NCBI RefSeq assembly: GCF_029962835.1
Contig: NC_080588.1
Coordinates: forward strand, 64,442,001-64,506,000
Source of the DNA: Magnolia sinica
Taxonomy: Eukaryota > Streptophyta > Magnoliopsida > Magnoliales > Magnoliaceae
Length of the DNA: 64,000 bases
Direction of reading: 5' to 3'
Shown here: piece after piece, positions 11,301 to 26,238 of the stretch
How positions within the stretch are numbered: the stretch's first letter is position 1
Layout: each line of letters starts with the position of its first letter
Program-made: the position numbers and the translations under genes
Notes under the pieces: model-generated
What the model was told of the DNA's origin: nothing
Seen by the model: the letters and a program-made list of their open reading frames with translations, nothing else
The model's database searches: none

Positions 11301-14300
11301 GCCTTCTTACCTATCACATTTAATATGGTTAACTTCTTTCTTTTAACGTTTCTTTAATGCAGTGCTGCAAATTGGAAATTTGCTGCAAAACAGTTCATCA
11401 AGTTATTTCCAGAAGATGTTATTGTGCATTGTGAGTTTTCTCATACTTCCATCGATTTTTTCTCAGCCTCATTTTCTCACAGTAAATGGGCTTCGTTGGG
11501 CAACTCTGTGTAGTTGAATACTGTTTTGCTTTTTTTTTTTTTTTTTGAAGGGTAATACTGTTTTGCTATAGATGCTTATCTTAGATTTGGATTTCTTGAT
11601 TGGCCAGCATTTGAATCCTTCACTTTATCTGGCTTTCTTCACAATACAGAATGCACTGCTAATAAAATCTGAGCTGTTTGGAGAGAAATAAAAGTATTAG
11701 GAGGGACAAATTACAAGGGAAGAGAATACTTCACATAGCTTGAGAATGAGAAACCCAGAGAGAACTGCATCGCGGTCTTCTAATACTCAATGGTCAATTA
11801 CCATTGAGATTATTCTTTAAGCCTACATGGTCTTCTTGGTCTGGCTAGAAACTGCAACCACTGATTGTTATTCACATGCTATAAAGAAGTTAGTTGCATT
11901 GTCTACTAGTATGATTGTCATTGATGTTGTTCCTTCTTGGACAGAAAGCCAAAACATCTCATACTGGTACAAGAACCAGGTTATTCTGGTATATGTTTCT
12001 GTCTGTTTTGGTCATTTCAGCCAAAATGTTTTTGCAACAAATTTTTTATCTTGATTTTTCTGTTTGTGGCCATTTTTGGCCTTGGTGTTTTGAGCCTTTA
12101 AGGGTACAGTAGCTAACAAATCCCTCCCAATCATGGTATTAAAAAACAGTTATGGAATGGTCATTACATAAATGGTAATGGTGGGACCCATTATGTGATA
12201 CAGGGCCGTAAAACCCGTTCTAGAAAAAAATGGCTCTGTATTACTGGCCCTTTACAGGTCAATATGGGGCTGTAATGGTCTGATTTGGGGCGATACATTT
12301 TCTTCCTTCAACAAAATTTTGATGCTTACAAGGCCATAACGGCCATTATGTCCCTTATCATAATGGCCATAAGGCTGTCTGTTATAGCCACCTTTACTAT
12401 TACTGAATACCTTGCTCTTGCTCCCAATCAAATTGGAGGGTTCAAAATGTGCGAAACCTTTGAAGGAAAGGTTTCCTATTGCCTTCAATTTCTATATCTG
12501 TTTACTTCTTTTTCTTTTTCTTTTTTTTTTCTTTTTTTTTAAAAAACCTTTTTCAAATGAACTACCTAAATGACCAAAACACAAAAATGATTCAGTAGGC
12601 AAAACATGCACGCCAGAATGGATGACAACCATAGTTAATATCTAAACTAGATTATTATGTCATTGAGGAAAAGGAGCTATGTTCTCATATTTTTCTTCTC
12701 TTTTCTTAATAACGATAGTAATTAGTAACCTAATTTGGCTCACTGTGGATTTACAGATCAGATATTTGCCAAACATATTGATTAACATGCTCTAAAGTTT
12801 CTTATGCTTTTCTGTCAGTTCTCTTCAGCATCTCCTTGGCATGTATCCTTCTCCTGCAACAAAAGTTCATAAATCTCCTGATTGTTACAAATGCTAGCAT
12901 TAATTTTAAGGCAGAGCTTTGCTAAGCCCATATGCTTGTGCAATAGAGCTCATGTACACACCACATGTGTCAGCATGGCATGATAGGTCTGGGATCCAGT
13001 CCATCTCAGAACAGCCCACTATATTGATGCCCTAGGTGAAGAATTGGATTGATACACAGTTCAGGTGGGCCACAGTTTGCGAAATAAATATATGGCTCCA
13101 AATAAACTTAGCTGAACTTTTCTAGCCCATCCACGTGTTTCCAATATTGGGGCCCACAGGCTGATCGGGCCAGATTTTTTTTTTGGGAAAGCATGTACAA
13201 GGTTAGACCAACCTGGTGGATGGATTATCTTTCACGTGTGCCATGCTGGCACGTGTGGTGCGTACACGAGCTTTATTGCACACGCATGTGCACATTGCAA
13301 AGCTCTTTAAGGCATATTTATATTTCTTGCTCAAGTGGTTTATTCCTAAATGTCAAGATCAAGGTGGTTCAATGAGACTGTTTTTCCTATTTATTGGTTA
13401 TTGGAAAAATGCAACTTTCTGCCCTGCAGCCTGTGTTACATTATGTGATCTTCCGAAGCATGTCTGCCACCAATTATTAACATGAACTGCATTTCATTAC
13501 CTTTCACCATGCAGGCAGTGAGTCTAATTGCTCTATGTTGACGCTTGATGGTGTTGATGTAATGGGAGAGAGATTAGCTGAAGAGGTGCGTTTAGTATTT
13601 CTCATCTTATGTCAATATTATTTTTGTCCGTGTTGTGTTAACTGCAACTAATGCTTTTCGTGCATGAATCGCCCCATGTGGCCCACACGTAGAGAGTGTT
13701 GGATGATTGAAACCATTCATCTTCTGAGTGCTATGGATGGGCCACGGTCTTGTGATCATGCTGAATGGTGCCATTTTTCCCTACCGTTCATGTTCAAGTC
13801 CACCAATTGAGGGTCGCAATCATCCGTTCATCATAATTTTTTACTGTAGCACATCTGTTGCTATGCCTATCAGATGGACAGTTCTAATCATTGTTAATTT
13901 ATACATGTGGGACCTATGGTTGTCAATTTATACATGTGGGACCTATGGGCAATGATGCTGTACGAGGGCGAGTCATGATTGGCACAAAATGGACCTGTAG
14001 ACCTTACCATTATCAGTCTCACTTATAGATTGGCCTTGAATGATTTCGTAATTCATCGTGCACCTCAATCTAGCAATCGGAATGGTTTATGCTTGTACAA
14101 AAGCATTCCTTCGAATTTGAACTTCCATGTCAACTAGTGAGATTTCATATACTGCATTTCAGGTAATATCAGTTATTAAACGCAGGCCAGAACTTCAAAA
14201 GATATCCTTTGTAGGTCACTCGCTAGGTGGGTTGATAGCAAGATATGCCATTGGTAGGCTTTATGGACGAAACCCCAGGACAGAACCTTTTGAAGAAAAT

Positions 14301-15215
14301 GGAGACAGTAATGGGGTTGAATGTGGAACTGAACACCCGGAAGAGAAATCAAATGGCAAAATTGCTGGACTGGAGCCCATGAATTTCATAACATTTGCAA
14401 CCCCTCATCTCGGTTCAAGAGGGCATAGACAGGTGGCTTCACTTACAACTTGCAAAGACATTGAATTTTTAGTTTCAATAAATCTCTTTAGAGGGTTTCA
14501 TCTATTTCTCTCTTGAGGGGGGTTTTGCGGGCACTTAATCTCTCCTTTTTTATGATGAAATGAACATTTGATTCTATGCATCTTTTGGACTGGTTACAAA
14601 CCTACACTGACTTTTTCAGACAACATTTTATTACTCTTCTTTTATTTTCCTTTTCTTTTCCAACGACTATCGCCTTCAATGGACCCTATCTCCAGTTCCC
14701 CCATTTTTCTCCCCATCTCTTCCTAGCACCTAGCATCCACTCCTCATTTTCTCATTAGGATGAAGCACCTAGCATCATCCACTTCGCATTTTCTCATGAG
14801 CTTGTAGTCCAGACTAAGTTCTTATATATCTTTGCAGGTCCCATTGTTTTGTGGCTTTCACATGTTGGAGAAAATGGCGACTCATACTTCACGGATTATT
14901 GGGAGAACTGGGATACATCTCTTCCTCAATGACAATGATGAGGGAAGGCCTCCACTTCTGCTTCAGATGGTCAATGACAATGGAGATCTTCAATTCATGT
15001 AGGGCTCCATAAATACTGACCATAGAGGAACTGAAATTTCTGTATCATTTTGAAATAAGTTTGTGAGCACACCATCTGACATTCGATTCCTCCTCCTCTT
15101 CTTCTTCTTCTTTTTTTTTTCTTTTTTTTTCCCTGCAGGTCTGCTTTGCAATCTTTCAGGCGCCGTGTTGCATACTCGAATTCATGCTTTGACCGTATCC
15201 TGTTTAGAAATTAAC

Positions 15216-15290
<75 letters not shown>

Positions 15291-18200
15291 TTTGACAGAA
15301 AAGAACCACTAGCATGCATAAAAAAATTAACTCAGTTGAAAGATATTGTCGGGTGGAAGACATCATCAATCCGTCGTCAGCATGAGCTGCCAAAGGTGAA
15401 GTTCTCAACATAAATGTAATATTTTGAAGCCTTTGTTTCATTCATCTCATTATCTTTTCTTTTCCAGCTCCAACATCTTTCAAAGAATGACAAGTATCCA
15501 CATATTGTAAATGTGGAGGCACCGAAAGTTGACAGTCTTCAGCAGGAAGTCCTTTCAGAATCTGAAGTCAAGACTATTGACTTGGAAGGTTGGTTGTTGC
15601 CTTTTTGCTCTGTACTCCCTTTTTGTACTTCTGATTGATCTTTCAAGGAAGTTATTTCCACTTACCTTGCTCTTTTGACTTGAACATAGACAGGTGATGC
15701 TATAGGACTTCTGTAATAAAACTATGTTGGAATTATTGCCTTAATATCTGGTTGCGAAGTTTGTTATTAGTATGGGGTAGTGATGACACTTTTGTGATAT
15801 TCCTTTCATTATATTCTGAATGTCAAGATTTGAAAGCTCAATATGATATCTCAAAGACTGCTATATATAGTTTTAGTAGTATATGTTGTGTATTGATAGT
15901 TCTTTTAAACCTTTTGTTTCCATCATTATAGTCTTGGAAGTGTTCTCTTTGAACTGTCGAAGGGCAGAATTGAAAAGTTCATTCTTCATTCACACATTGT
16001 CACACAAATATGTGAGTTTCTGTGTATGTGTTCACATGCGGTTGACTTAATGGGAGCTTCCCATGGGGTCAAGCAAAGTTCTACCATGATATCTGTTCAA
16101 ATATGGACATCCACCCTGTCCATGAATTGACCGGGCCAAGCGAAAAAAAATAAAAAAATCCTCTTCGATGACCCAGGTGGAACATACTAGAAGAAAAACT
16201 GGAGATTGAATACCTAGAATTGGGGCCCATCAAATGTTTATATGCCATCCAACCCTGATTTGAGAAAGGACAGAATAATGATGCTGGATTTTTCTTCTTC
16301 TTCTTCTTCTTTTTTAAAAGTATGCGGGGTTTAATATCATAAGAAAAAAGAAGGAGAAAGTAGTAAGAGGGCACGAAAGAAGGGGAAAGAAAGAAGAAGG
16401 CATGAAGTAGAGTCTCTTTGCTTCGTTGGATATATTAGTTAGTCTCATCAACCAATGTCAGGAGTCACACCTTACTCAAGAACGTGTCATTCACTTCAAA
16501 TCAGAATTGAATTACATTGACATAGGATCCACTGTTTATAGACTCGATAGAACCTTGTTACATAAATGCTAGAACCCTCTTTCATAAGTGCAAAACTTAA
16601 TCCTCAACTTCCTAGGACTAACTCATAAATGATAGCAACTTCCAATACCTTCTTACATAAATACTAGGACCCACTTTCATAAATGCAAAGACCTGCGAAA
16701 TTTAAATAACTTTAACTTCCTAGGACTAACTCATAAATGATAACAACTTCCAATGCCTTGGGACTTTCTAGAACACTAATTAATGAAAAACAAGTTCCTA
16801 TAGCACTCTAGGTCTTATTAAAAGACCCACTAATACCTTGTTGTTGGGCTCATTTAATGGGTCTTGTGGACAACCATGGACTTTCTTGGGCATACAACTG
16901 TACACTTTGAGGCCCATGGGCCTCTTTTTGTCAATTCCTCCCAGCTTGAGAAAACTTGGCTCCGATGATTGAATAGCCTGGTAATGCTCGTACAAATCAG
17001 AATTGATTCACAGAAAATACTCTACAGTGATCCACGTATAATCTAAGGGCGATTCTTCCACTTAACTAAAAACTTACGATATCCACCATGCCTTGTGGAA
17101 ACAATTTGATCATCAAGCACATTGTCACTTTCTTCTACATTTCCTTTAGGTGCTGGGGGAAGGGGGATGGTGCATTCTTCCATCTCCTCATAGTGTCCAA
17201 AATATGCTCTCAAGTCTTCAACATTAAAGATAAGACTAAATCAAACATCTGGTGGAAGCTCTAATAAATAAGCATTTTTTCCAAGTTGCTTCAAGATACA
17301 ATAAGGTCCAAAATTCTTTGAATGAACCTTGTGATAGGTGCCAACTAAATATCTCTTAGGTTGTACGCGAGCAATCACCATATCACCCTCATTAAATTAG
17401 GAAGAATGTCAATGAAGATCAGCTTTATCTTTATAACTTTCAGTACTAAGTGCAGTCTTCCAGTGGACGTCATCATGGATTTCTTTGATATGTTGAGAGA
17501 ATGCTTCAGCATCTTCACTAGTGCGAACAGACACTGGTAAAGGAATCAAATCAATGGACTGCCTAGGATTAATACCATTAGCAATCTCAAAAGGTGATCA
17601 TTCTGTCATTCGATTAGCAGAGTTATTATATGAAAACTCTGCCCGAGCAAGAATAAGGTTCAAGTTGTAACTTTGTCTCCAACCTTGCATCGTAATAAGG
17701 TTTCAATTCGCTACTTCCGTCTGACCATCCGTCTGAGGATGATAAGCAATAGAGTACTCTAGTATGACGGTCATTGTGTAAAAATGTATAGGTATTGGTA
17801 AACCCATTATGTTGAACCTTCCGCTCATGTAGCAATGGTCTTTCTAGCAAAATGTGGCTAACTTTCATTGAAATAACATCACATCAAAGGGAGTCAAAAT
17901 AATATTGTCCCAAAGAAACATTAACTAAGTATTGAGTTCTTACTGGGATCGATGTATCATCTACCCAACCAACTTGGTAAGGTTGCGGGTGCTTTTCCAC
18001 CTTCAGATTCAACTAAATAACTGGAAGCAACATTCATGCTACTTCTACTGTCAATGGTTACCTTTCAAACTTTTCCTTCACATGCTACATGGGTGTGAAA
18101 ATATTGGTGCAATGCCAATCCTTCCTCCTCTTAGGGTCTAGATTCTTCAAACTATGAGAATAGTCTTAGGGAAACCTTCCAGTCTTCAACATCTGATTCT

Positions 18201-20969
18201 CCTAATGATTCAACTTACTGGATCACCTTCAGTTTCTCCTTCATGGTAGTGAATGTTCTTTGTAAGCCACACAACAACATAATGCCCCATTCTGCCACAC
18301 TTGTAGCATCTTGCTTCGCTATCTTGGTGTGATGTACTATTCATGGGAGCCTTGCCCTTATTGTTGCCATCAAAAGGCTTTTGGTTGTTGACTAAAGTAG
18401 GGTTTGAGACACTTACATTGTTACAAGGATCACTGGAAGCAGTTTGGAAAGTAGGGAATCCCCCTGCTATGACTCCACCACACTTCAGCGTCAGGTGGCT
18501 TAATTGGGCGTCAATCTTTAAGGCCAACTTATAAGCTTCTTCAAGGCTGGTCAAGCATATAACCACATATTAATGTCCATCTTAATCCTATCCGATACCG
18601 ACATATAGCCTGTCATTCATCTTTGTTATTTGGCTTTGAATCATCAACTCGTTGAACTTCTCAGTGTATTTCCCTACACTAAAGCTCCTTGTCGAAGTAG
18701 AAATAACTCCTTGAAGATGCTTTCTTCATAATCAAGAGGAAGAGACATCTCCTTAAACTTCAATTTCATTTCCTCCCAATCAGTATTGGGAGGTTGATCG
18801 AGTTTATAGAGTTTATAGGTAGATCGAGTTTTTCATCTTCACAAAACGAACCCGCTGTTCTTCGGACATGTTGAACTAGTTGAAATAGTCTTCCAAAGGC
18901 ATTAATTAGCCTTGGAAGGCATGTGGATCAAGCTTTTCGAATTAATCAAAAACTTCTAATTTGACTTCTGTCAATACATCATCAAGTCAATCCCTATAAT
19001 CCTCACGGTTCTGCTCTGAAATTTGATGAAAATTGCCTGGTGGAATTCTAGCTTCAACACAATGTGGAGGTTTTTGACGTACTGTGGGAGAATGCAGAGT
19101 TGATGTGAATCAGAGTATGAGTGGCTGATACTTTGGGCTGATTGTTGCTCATGCCTTCATCATTGTCATTTGCAGTTTCATGCTCTTGAAAGACTTCATC
19201 GAGGTTCACGTCACCATCTTTGAGTTCTTGATGAACTTCTTCCGGCTGCTCCGCAAATGTAGGAGACCAAATAATGTCCGTACGTTGGGAGAGGTGTTGC
19301 TCTTGTTGTTGTAACTCCAAAAGAAGTTCATCTCGCTGAGATTGTGGGAGTTTAGGAACATATGGTTGCCCACTCCGAGCAGACATCTTCCCACAAGAAT
19401 TTTGAGAAATCAGAAACTTGCTTTGATGCCAAAATTGATGTACAACGGACGAAATAATGGTGATGAATTTTTTGAAGGGATGCAGGGTTTAATATCATAA
19501 GCAAGAAAGCGGAAGGGGAAAGAAAGAAAAAGGTATGAAAGAAGAAGGGGAAAGAAAGAAGAATGTATGAAAGAAGGAGAAAGAAAGAAGATATGAAGTA
19601 GAGTCTCTCTACTTCTTTGGATATCTTAATTAGAGTCTCACCAACCAATGCAAGGAGTTACACCTTACTTAAGAACTTTTCATTCACTTCAAATCTGAAT
19701 TGAATTACATTGACATAGGATCCACCATTGATCGACTCCATAGAACCTTCTTACATAAATGCTAGAATCCTCTTTCATTAATGCAAAACTTAATCTTCAA
19801 CTTCATAGCTCTCCTGGCCGTTTGGTGGTCTATATGGGAAGAAAGGCATGGGAGGTGCTTCAGGGATGTTTCCAATTTGGTGGAATTCCTAGTGTGCAAG
19901 GTCAAACGGATGATGATAGAATGGGCTTCTAATGTAGATAATCTCAAGGGTTGTAACTTTCTTTTCATTGGAGTTTAGGTGGTTCGCTCTCTCAGCGGCC
20001 CTGCTCCCTTTGTATTTCCTCTCTTCTTTTAATACAATTCAGTGATCTTTCAATAATAAAAAAAAAAACTTAATCTTCAACTTCATAGGACTAACTCATA
20101 AATGGCAACAACTTCCAATATCTTCTTACATAAATGCTAGAACCCTCTCTCATAAATGCTGCAAAGGCTTGCGAAATTTAAATAACTTCTACTTCCTAGG
20201 ACTAACGTATAAATGATAACAATTTCCAATGTCTTAGGACTTTCTGAAACTAATAGATGAAAACAAGTTCCCATTGTACTCTAGGTCTTACTAGAAGACC
20301 CACTAATACTTTGTTGTTGGGCGCATTTGATGGGTCTTATGGACAGCCATGAGCTTTCTTGGGCCTACAGTTGTACACTTTGAGGGCCATGGGCCTGTCT
20401 TCATCAAACTTGTTCATTATGTGCTGCCCAAATGGATGAAGGGACTAAAAAAAAAACATTCCAAAGCTCAAGTGTGCCTCAAAACTTGATTTTAGAGGTC
20501 TTTGGCAAATTTCACATTGTTCCTTGTGTTGTGACCCACTTGAGTTTTGGATCTAACTAATATTTGGTGTGGCCCATTTTCATGATGGCCAGAATCTGAT
20601 GCACAGTTCAGATGCAAAACACACATCACGATGGAACCCACAACCACTCGAATGTACGGTACAATCAACCTTACTAAAATGCTTACCCTGCACACATCAT
20701 AGCCTTATACCAGCTATTTAGGATTGGCTTGTTCAATTATATCTTGATGTATCTATAAAGTTAAGTCATATTCAAAGAGGGGTTTCTCTATAGAGGATGG
20801 CTATAGGAAAGAAGGCCAATCTAAGGATGGATTGGATCATCTGATCAATATGATTTTTGCTTGGTAGCTTATGAAATGTGTTCCAGACTTCAATTGTTTA
20901 GATTGATTGATTGGACTATCCAAGTGAACAAATGCAACTAGGAGCACTATAGCCCAGCTCTTTAATATA

Positions 20970-21004
<35 letters not shown>

Positions 21005-21021
21005 CCCAGCTCTCTAATATA

Positions 21022-21074
<53 letters not shown>

Positions 21075-24000
21075 TCTCTTCTGTGTACTTGCATTGTAGT
21101 GTATTTGAGTATGAGAATGCCCATATATTCAGTTAGTTGTCTTATGGTGCACCATATCCTTGGAGATAATGGTGCATATTTTAGAATTGATTTGCATTTG
21201 TTTTGAGCTTAACTTTTGTAACAAGTGGTTTATAAGTAAGAGCAAGTAGAGGGAGAGAGATGAAGAAAATATTCTCCTCTGTTCTCTCTTCTCTCTCTAC
21301 ATCTTCCACAATGTATTCTCTTGAGTATAACATGGTATTAAGAGTCATGATGCCTTCCTTCTTTCAAATGTCTATTGTTTTTCTTTCCTACCTTTTCCTT
21401 TCTTAGAACCACGTCATGAAGTTTTAAAGGGCTTGTCCTCACTGACGATCAAATGGCCTATCTAGAACTGTTCAAAAATAAAATGGTCGTCATGTGTCAG
21501 CAACTAGTGAAAGTGCTGCCAGATCGTCTTCTAGCCACCGGAAGTGCTGCTAGCTCATCATACAGCCATTGAAAGTGCTGCTAGAACATTCTAAAACCAC
21601 CGGAAGTGCTCTCTGAACATTCTACAGCCACCGGATGTTTCCAGAATGTTATCCAGCCACTGGAAGTGTTGGCCATCGGGAGAGTGACAAGTCCTTTGAC
21701 AGCCACCATAAATGTCCATGACTCACATCTCAGCCACTAGTAGTGCCTACGATTCAAATCCAAACCACCACAGTCATCGAAAGTATTGCCAACTTCTCCT
21801 GCAGTCTCCAGAATCATCAGCAAGCTTGGCATGTGTGATATACATGCTTCAGTTTGAGGGGAATGTTAGAATACACAATCTTTGGTGAATGCGCATTGTA
21901 GTGTATTTGTGTGAGAGTGCACATATATTCAGTTGTCTTGTGGTGGACCATATCCTTGGAGATAATGGTGTATCTTTTAGATTTGATTTGCATATGTTTT
22001 GAGCTTATCTTTTGCGACAAGTGGTCTTTAAATAAGAGCAAGTAGAGGGAGAGATGAAGAAAAAAAAAAAAAAACTCCTCTCTTTTCTTCCCCTTCATAT
22101 CTTCCACAATGTAGTCTTTTGAGTTGAACATGCACACACACTTATAGGGTCCTGTGCCTGGGATTCTTTATATCATGGAAACACGCACGCACACACACAC
22201 ACATACTTATGAGAGGAATTATAGGGTCTTGTGCCCAGGATTCTATGTATTGTGGACCATCATTTTGTGATCCAAACAATTTATCTTATGGGCAATGCGG
22301 TGGATAATGGATGTCCTGAAACTCTTGTAGAAAGGAAGATCCTATTCCTCCAATCCACACACACAGAGACATGTATCAATTATGGGAGGAATTATAGGGT
22401 CCTGTGCCCAGGATTCTATATATCATGGACCATCGTTTGGTGATCCAAACAATTGATCTGATGGGCACCACTGTGGAAAATGGATTACTCTGCTAGAAAG
22501 TATGATCATATTCATCCAAATTTTCAACTATTTTCTGTTGAATGGGTGCGTTGTTATATTTTCTCCTTAGCCATTTGTTTGTAGATGATGGATCAAAGGG
22601 CTAGGCTGTTCCAATTTGGAAGATTTTTTAGGCATCCCCCTTCATAGTGAAGCCCAACAGATCAACGGTTAGGATCATGAAACCCTGATACCACATGTAT
22701 GGAATCCTATGGGTCACCAAATTGCATCGTTGCTGATGAGTCTGCAATTCCTCTTGGAAGAAATACAAGTGACTAGTACATATTATACCTTCACTAATAC
22801 ATATCTCAGTGTGTCTGCACAAAAACATTTCTAGGTGAAAATCACCTAAAAGAAAGTTAATATCATATCTATATCGTTTATCACGGTAGGCTGCTATGGA
22901 AAAATTGAAAAGTATGCTGAGTATCCATATGGGTAAAAATATGTATCGTTACCCTTCTATGTGTGAGATTATCATTGCTATGCATCATATTGAAATTACA
23001 CTGAATGCCCATGCAAGAATACCAACGTAACTATTTCTCTCATTAATGGTGAGTGTTACTTGTAGTGTATCTAGAAGTTCTTGTTCATACATGATGCGGG
23101 CAAGTCCTCTATGATGGACCTTTGAGGATTCGGGCAATATCAAGTATAAATAGCTCTATAAGCTGCCACTGTTACATGAACAAGAGGGATTATGGTATCC
23201 TTGATCCAGGTGTTGTGCAGTATACTAAGGTTCTCAGTTTGTCAAATGAAGCTCATGTTTAAGTGGATCCAGACCATTGGTCTGTTGGGCCCTTTTATGA
23301 CAGTCAGTCCTAACCTTTTGATGTGTGGCATACAAATAGATGACTAAGAAGATTAATGCAGCAATTGTCCAGACTCAAAAAAGGCCCAAGATTCATCACT
23401 GGGAACTACCCATTTTGGGAGGGATTTGAGGCATGATCCATCCATGTTTAGGCACAAGTACAGACTGATGGTTCAAAAAGCGATTCTTGAACCATGGCCC
23501 CCCACTTCTGAGTACTATAAACCAGAGTATACTGTGCAGAGCCTCAGAACAAGGATGCTATAATTCCAAGTGGTGCCCATGGTTCAGTTATCCAGACCGT
23601 TGGTCCAATGCATTGACCATAGATGGACCATCACCGAAGAATTTCCCAGATAGAAAGCTCCCAACAACCAATCTTGTGTCCTTTTCAGTTCAATATCCAT
23701 TGCTGTGCTTTTCTTCTCAAATGTGAGGTTTCAAACCACAAATTGAAACATTAAGATTGCCCTACCTTATATATCTTTTGGGGCATGGTGCATCAACACT
23801 ACATTGGGGTGTAATAAATCCATGGTCTGGATGTGTGAACCATGGGGTCCTCTTCTTCAACTGAAAACCCTAGTAGATCATGTCATATAATTCCTTAGTC
23901 TGAAGATACTCATTTCCATTAAACAAAATGCTGAATGATTTTCTTCCACTAATTTTTTGAACTCTCTTAAGTGGATAGTCTCATGCTTTTCTCGTTGGCT

Positions 24001-26201
24001 TTTGATGATGTAGAGGCAATGATCAGAGGCCTCAATAAAGTGAGTTGGGAACGTGTAGATGTCAGCTTTCGCAAAAGTAAACAAAGATATTTTGCCCACA
24101 GTACCATTCAGGCAAGTCGGTGCTTCTCCTAAATCTCATCAAGTATGCCATGAGTATTATCTTCTTCTGCCATGACTTCATCTGTTGTTCTTCGGATCCT
24201 TTAATGAGGAATTATAGGGTCCTGCTCATCTGCAAATGTACCATTTTCTGTTGCATAGGATTCCCCATCTTTGCAGCCTGTGGTTCAGTAATCCAAACCA
24301 TTATTTGATGGCCCTCCTTGTGGATAAGGGATGCCCTAGAAATCTCCCAGATTGAACAATCTCAACTCTTCCATGTTTGGCACTTCTTCCACTGATGTAA
24401 ACTGTAATTGTACTTCTTCTCAACTATCTATTTGCTGACCGCCGATAGAAGAGCTGTGACTGTCTAATCTGGACTATTTCTGGGGAGCCCCCCTTATCCA
24501 GAGAGTATACTATCTGGTCAATGATTTGGATCACTGAAACATGGACCGAAAATGCTGGGAAACCCGTCCATCAACAAACTGTACGTTGGCTGATGAACAG
24601 GAGCTGCAGTCTCTTTGATTAGATGTGTCTTCGTAAACTTAGGTGTGGTAGTAGTTTCTTGTTCGATAAGTTAGCAAATGACTGATCTGATAATTATGTC
24701 ACTTTGGTGCATAAATGTAAGATGCTACAAGCCATTGTTCCTTTTAAATGGACTGCCTGCATTTTGAGTCAAAAGCTGTGGAAACAAATACCTTTTGCTG
24801 AATGATAGATTAACAGCATCTGACATCTTTATGTTGAGCATCTCCCCTTTTAGCTATGTTTGTGATTTTAAATGCATCAAAAACTTCGGGGGTTTTTACT
24901 AGCTTTTGGCTGCACTTATAACAGAGTTTGGAACATCAGTTTAATCAAAAGAGGCAATGACTAAATATAATGTTGCTTCCTAGTATTCATTTGGAGGAAG
25001 TGGCATGGTTCAAAATATCATCCAATAAGACTAGGTTTCGCTCAAGACACATCGGTTTCAGTCCCCACTGGATTGAGTTGCAGGCCGTGTGACATAAAAC
25101 CAACAAACTCAGTCCAAGTCACACTGAGTCTTACCCATACCACCCAAATCACAACCAGTTGCATAGTGTAACTCATTCAACAAGTTTAAAGGTTGGGTTC
25201 CATTGGAGATCCCATTTCTTTTGACATATTTCTTGGTTTAAAGCTAAGGGAGGAAAGAAAAAAAGTGACTTTGGGGATTCCGTTGCTTCGAAGAAACACA
25301 ACTGGTTCTTCAAATTTGTGATATGAATCTTTTGGGAAAGGTCCTTTTGGGTTTATTAATGATTTTTTTTTTTTTTGGGGGGGGGGCTTTTTCTGTTTTA
25401 AAACAAATTTAAATCACAGATCCTTGGATTTGTGTTTAGATTAATGGATCCACAATCCGTTTTTTTAATCATTTTTGTTTAAACTAATTCTGAATTTTTT
25501 ATTTAAACTTATATAATTGTTCATCTAAACTCATCTGTTTTTATTTTTTCGATTTTCCTGTTTTTAATGATTTTAAAATTTTAAAATAATTCTTTAATAT
25601 TTTTATGCCTTGGTTTAGCAATTTGTCCAGTTTTCAGATGAGGTGTATTGGTTTTGTCAATACAGTTGGGTTTTGCTGATACAAGTACAACCACCATGAT
25701 TCACACTCTGAAACTGAGTTTCTAATTTTTGGGCTAACGTCAGAACATGAGCCGATGCAAGACACGTACCAAATATGTCACATAATTGTCATGGTGGAGC
25801 CCATAGAGCCTTTGTCAGATAGTTTCCTTAATCAGATGCTTCATGCGGGCTACGCACATAGAAGAGGAGAGGTCGGAGTAGGCTAGATGGATTAAAAGAA
25901 GTAAAAAGAAGCGGTCCAGCCTGTGCCGCGCACGGTGCCTTTTTAGATAAATTTCTAAACCGTCCCTTGCCAAGCAGCTATAGTTTTAACGACAATTATA
26001 GCCTCTAAATCTAATAACGAAAGCTTCTAAGACTAATTGCTAGGGTAAAAATGACCAAAACTATTGGTGTTATATATAGTATAGCTTAGATCCTTACTCT
26101 TGCTCGGGTGGTAGACTCTCAAGAGTTTCAACACCCGGTCAAGGGTTCGAGTATCCATAGGTGGTGAAATTCCACTAGTGTGAGTGCGTCGGGTGTGTGT
26201 G

Positions 26202-26238
<37 letters not shown>

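Noticed and set aside
19781-19978. Short plus-strand frame ending in FLFIGV
   Set aside because: Its recognisable part is the C-terminus of a LINE ORF2 inserted at 19809, not a host gene.
21506-21790. Repeat array considered as CRISPR-like
   Set aside because: Units are degenerate, directly adjacent and inside a plant LTR element; this is eukaryotic DNA.
26100-26160. Possible tRNA gene (A- and B-box-like text)
   Set aside because: No cloverleaf could be formed, and the sequence is a repeated, duplication-flanked SINE.
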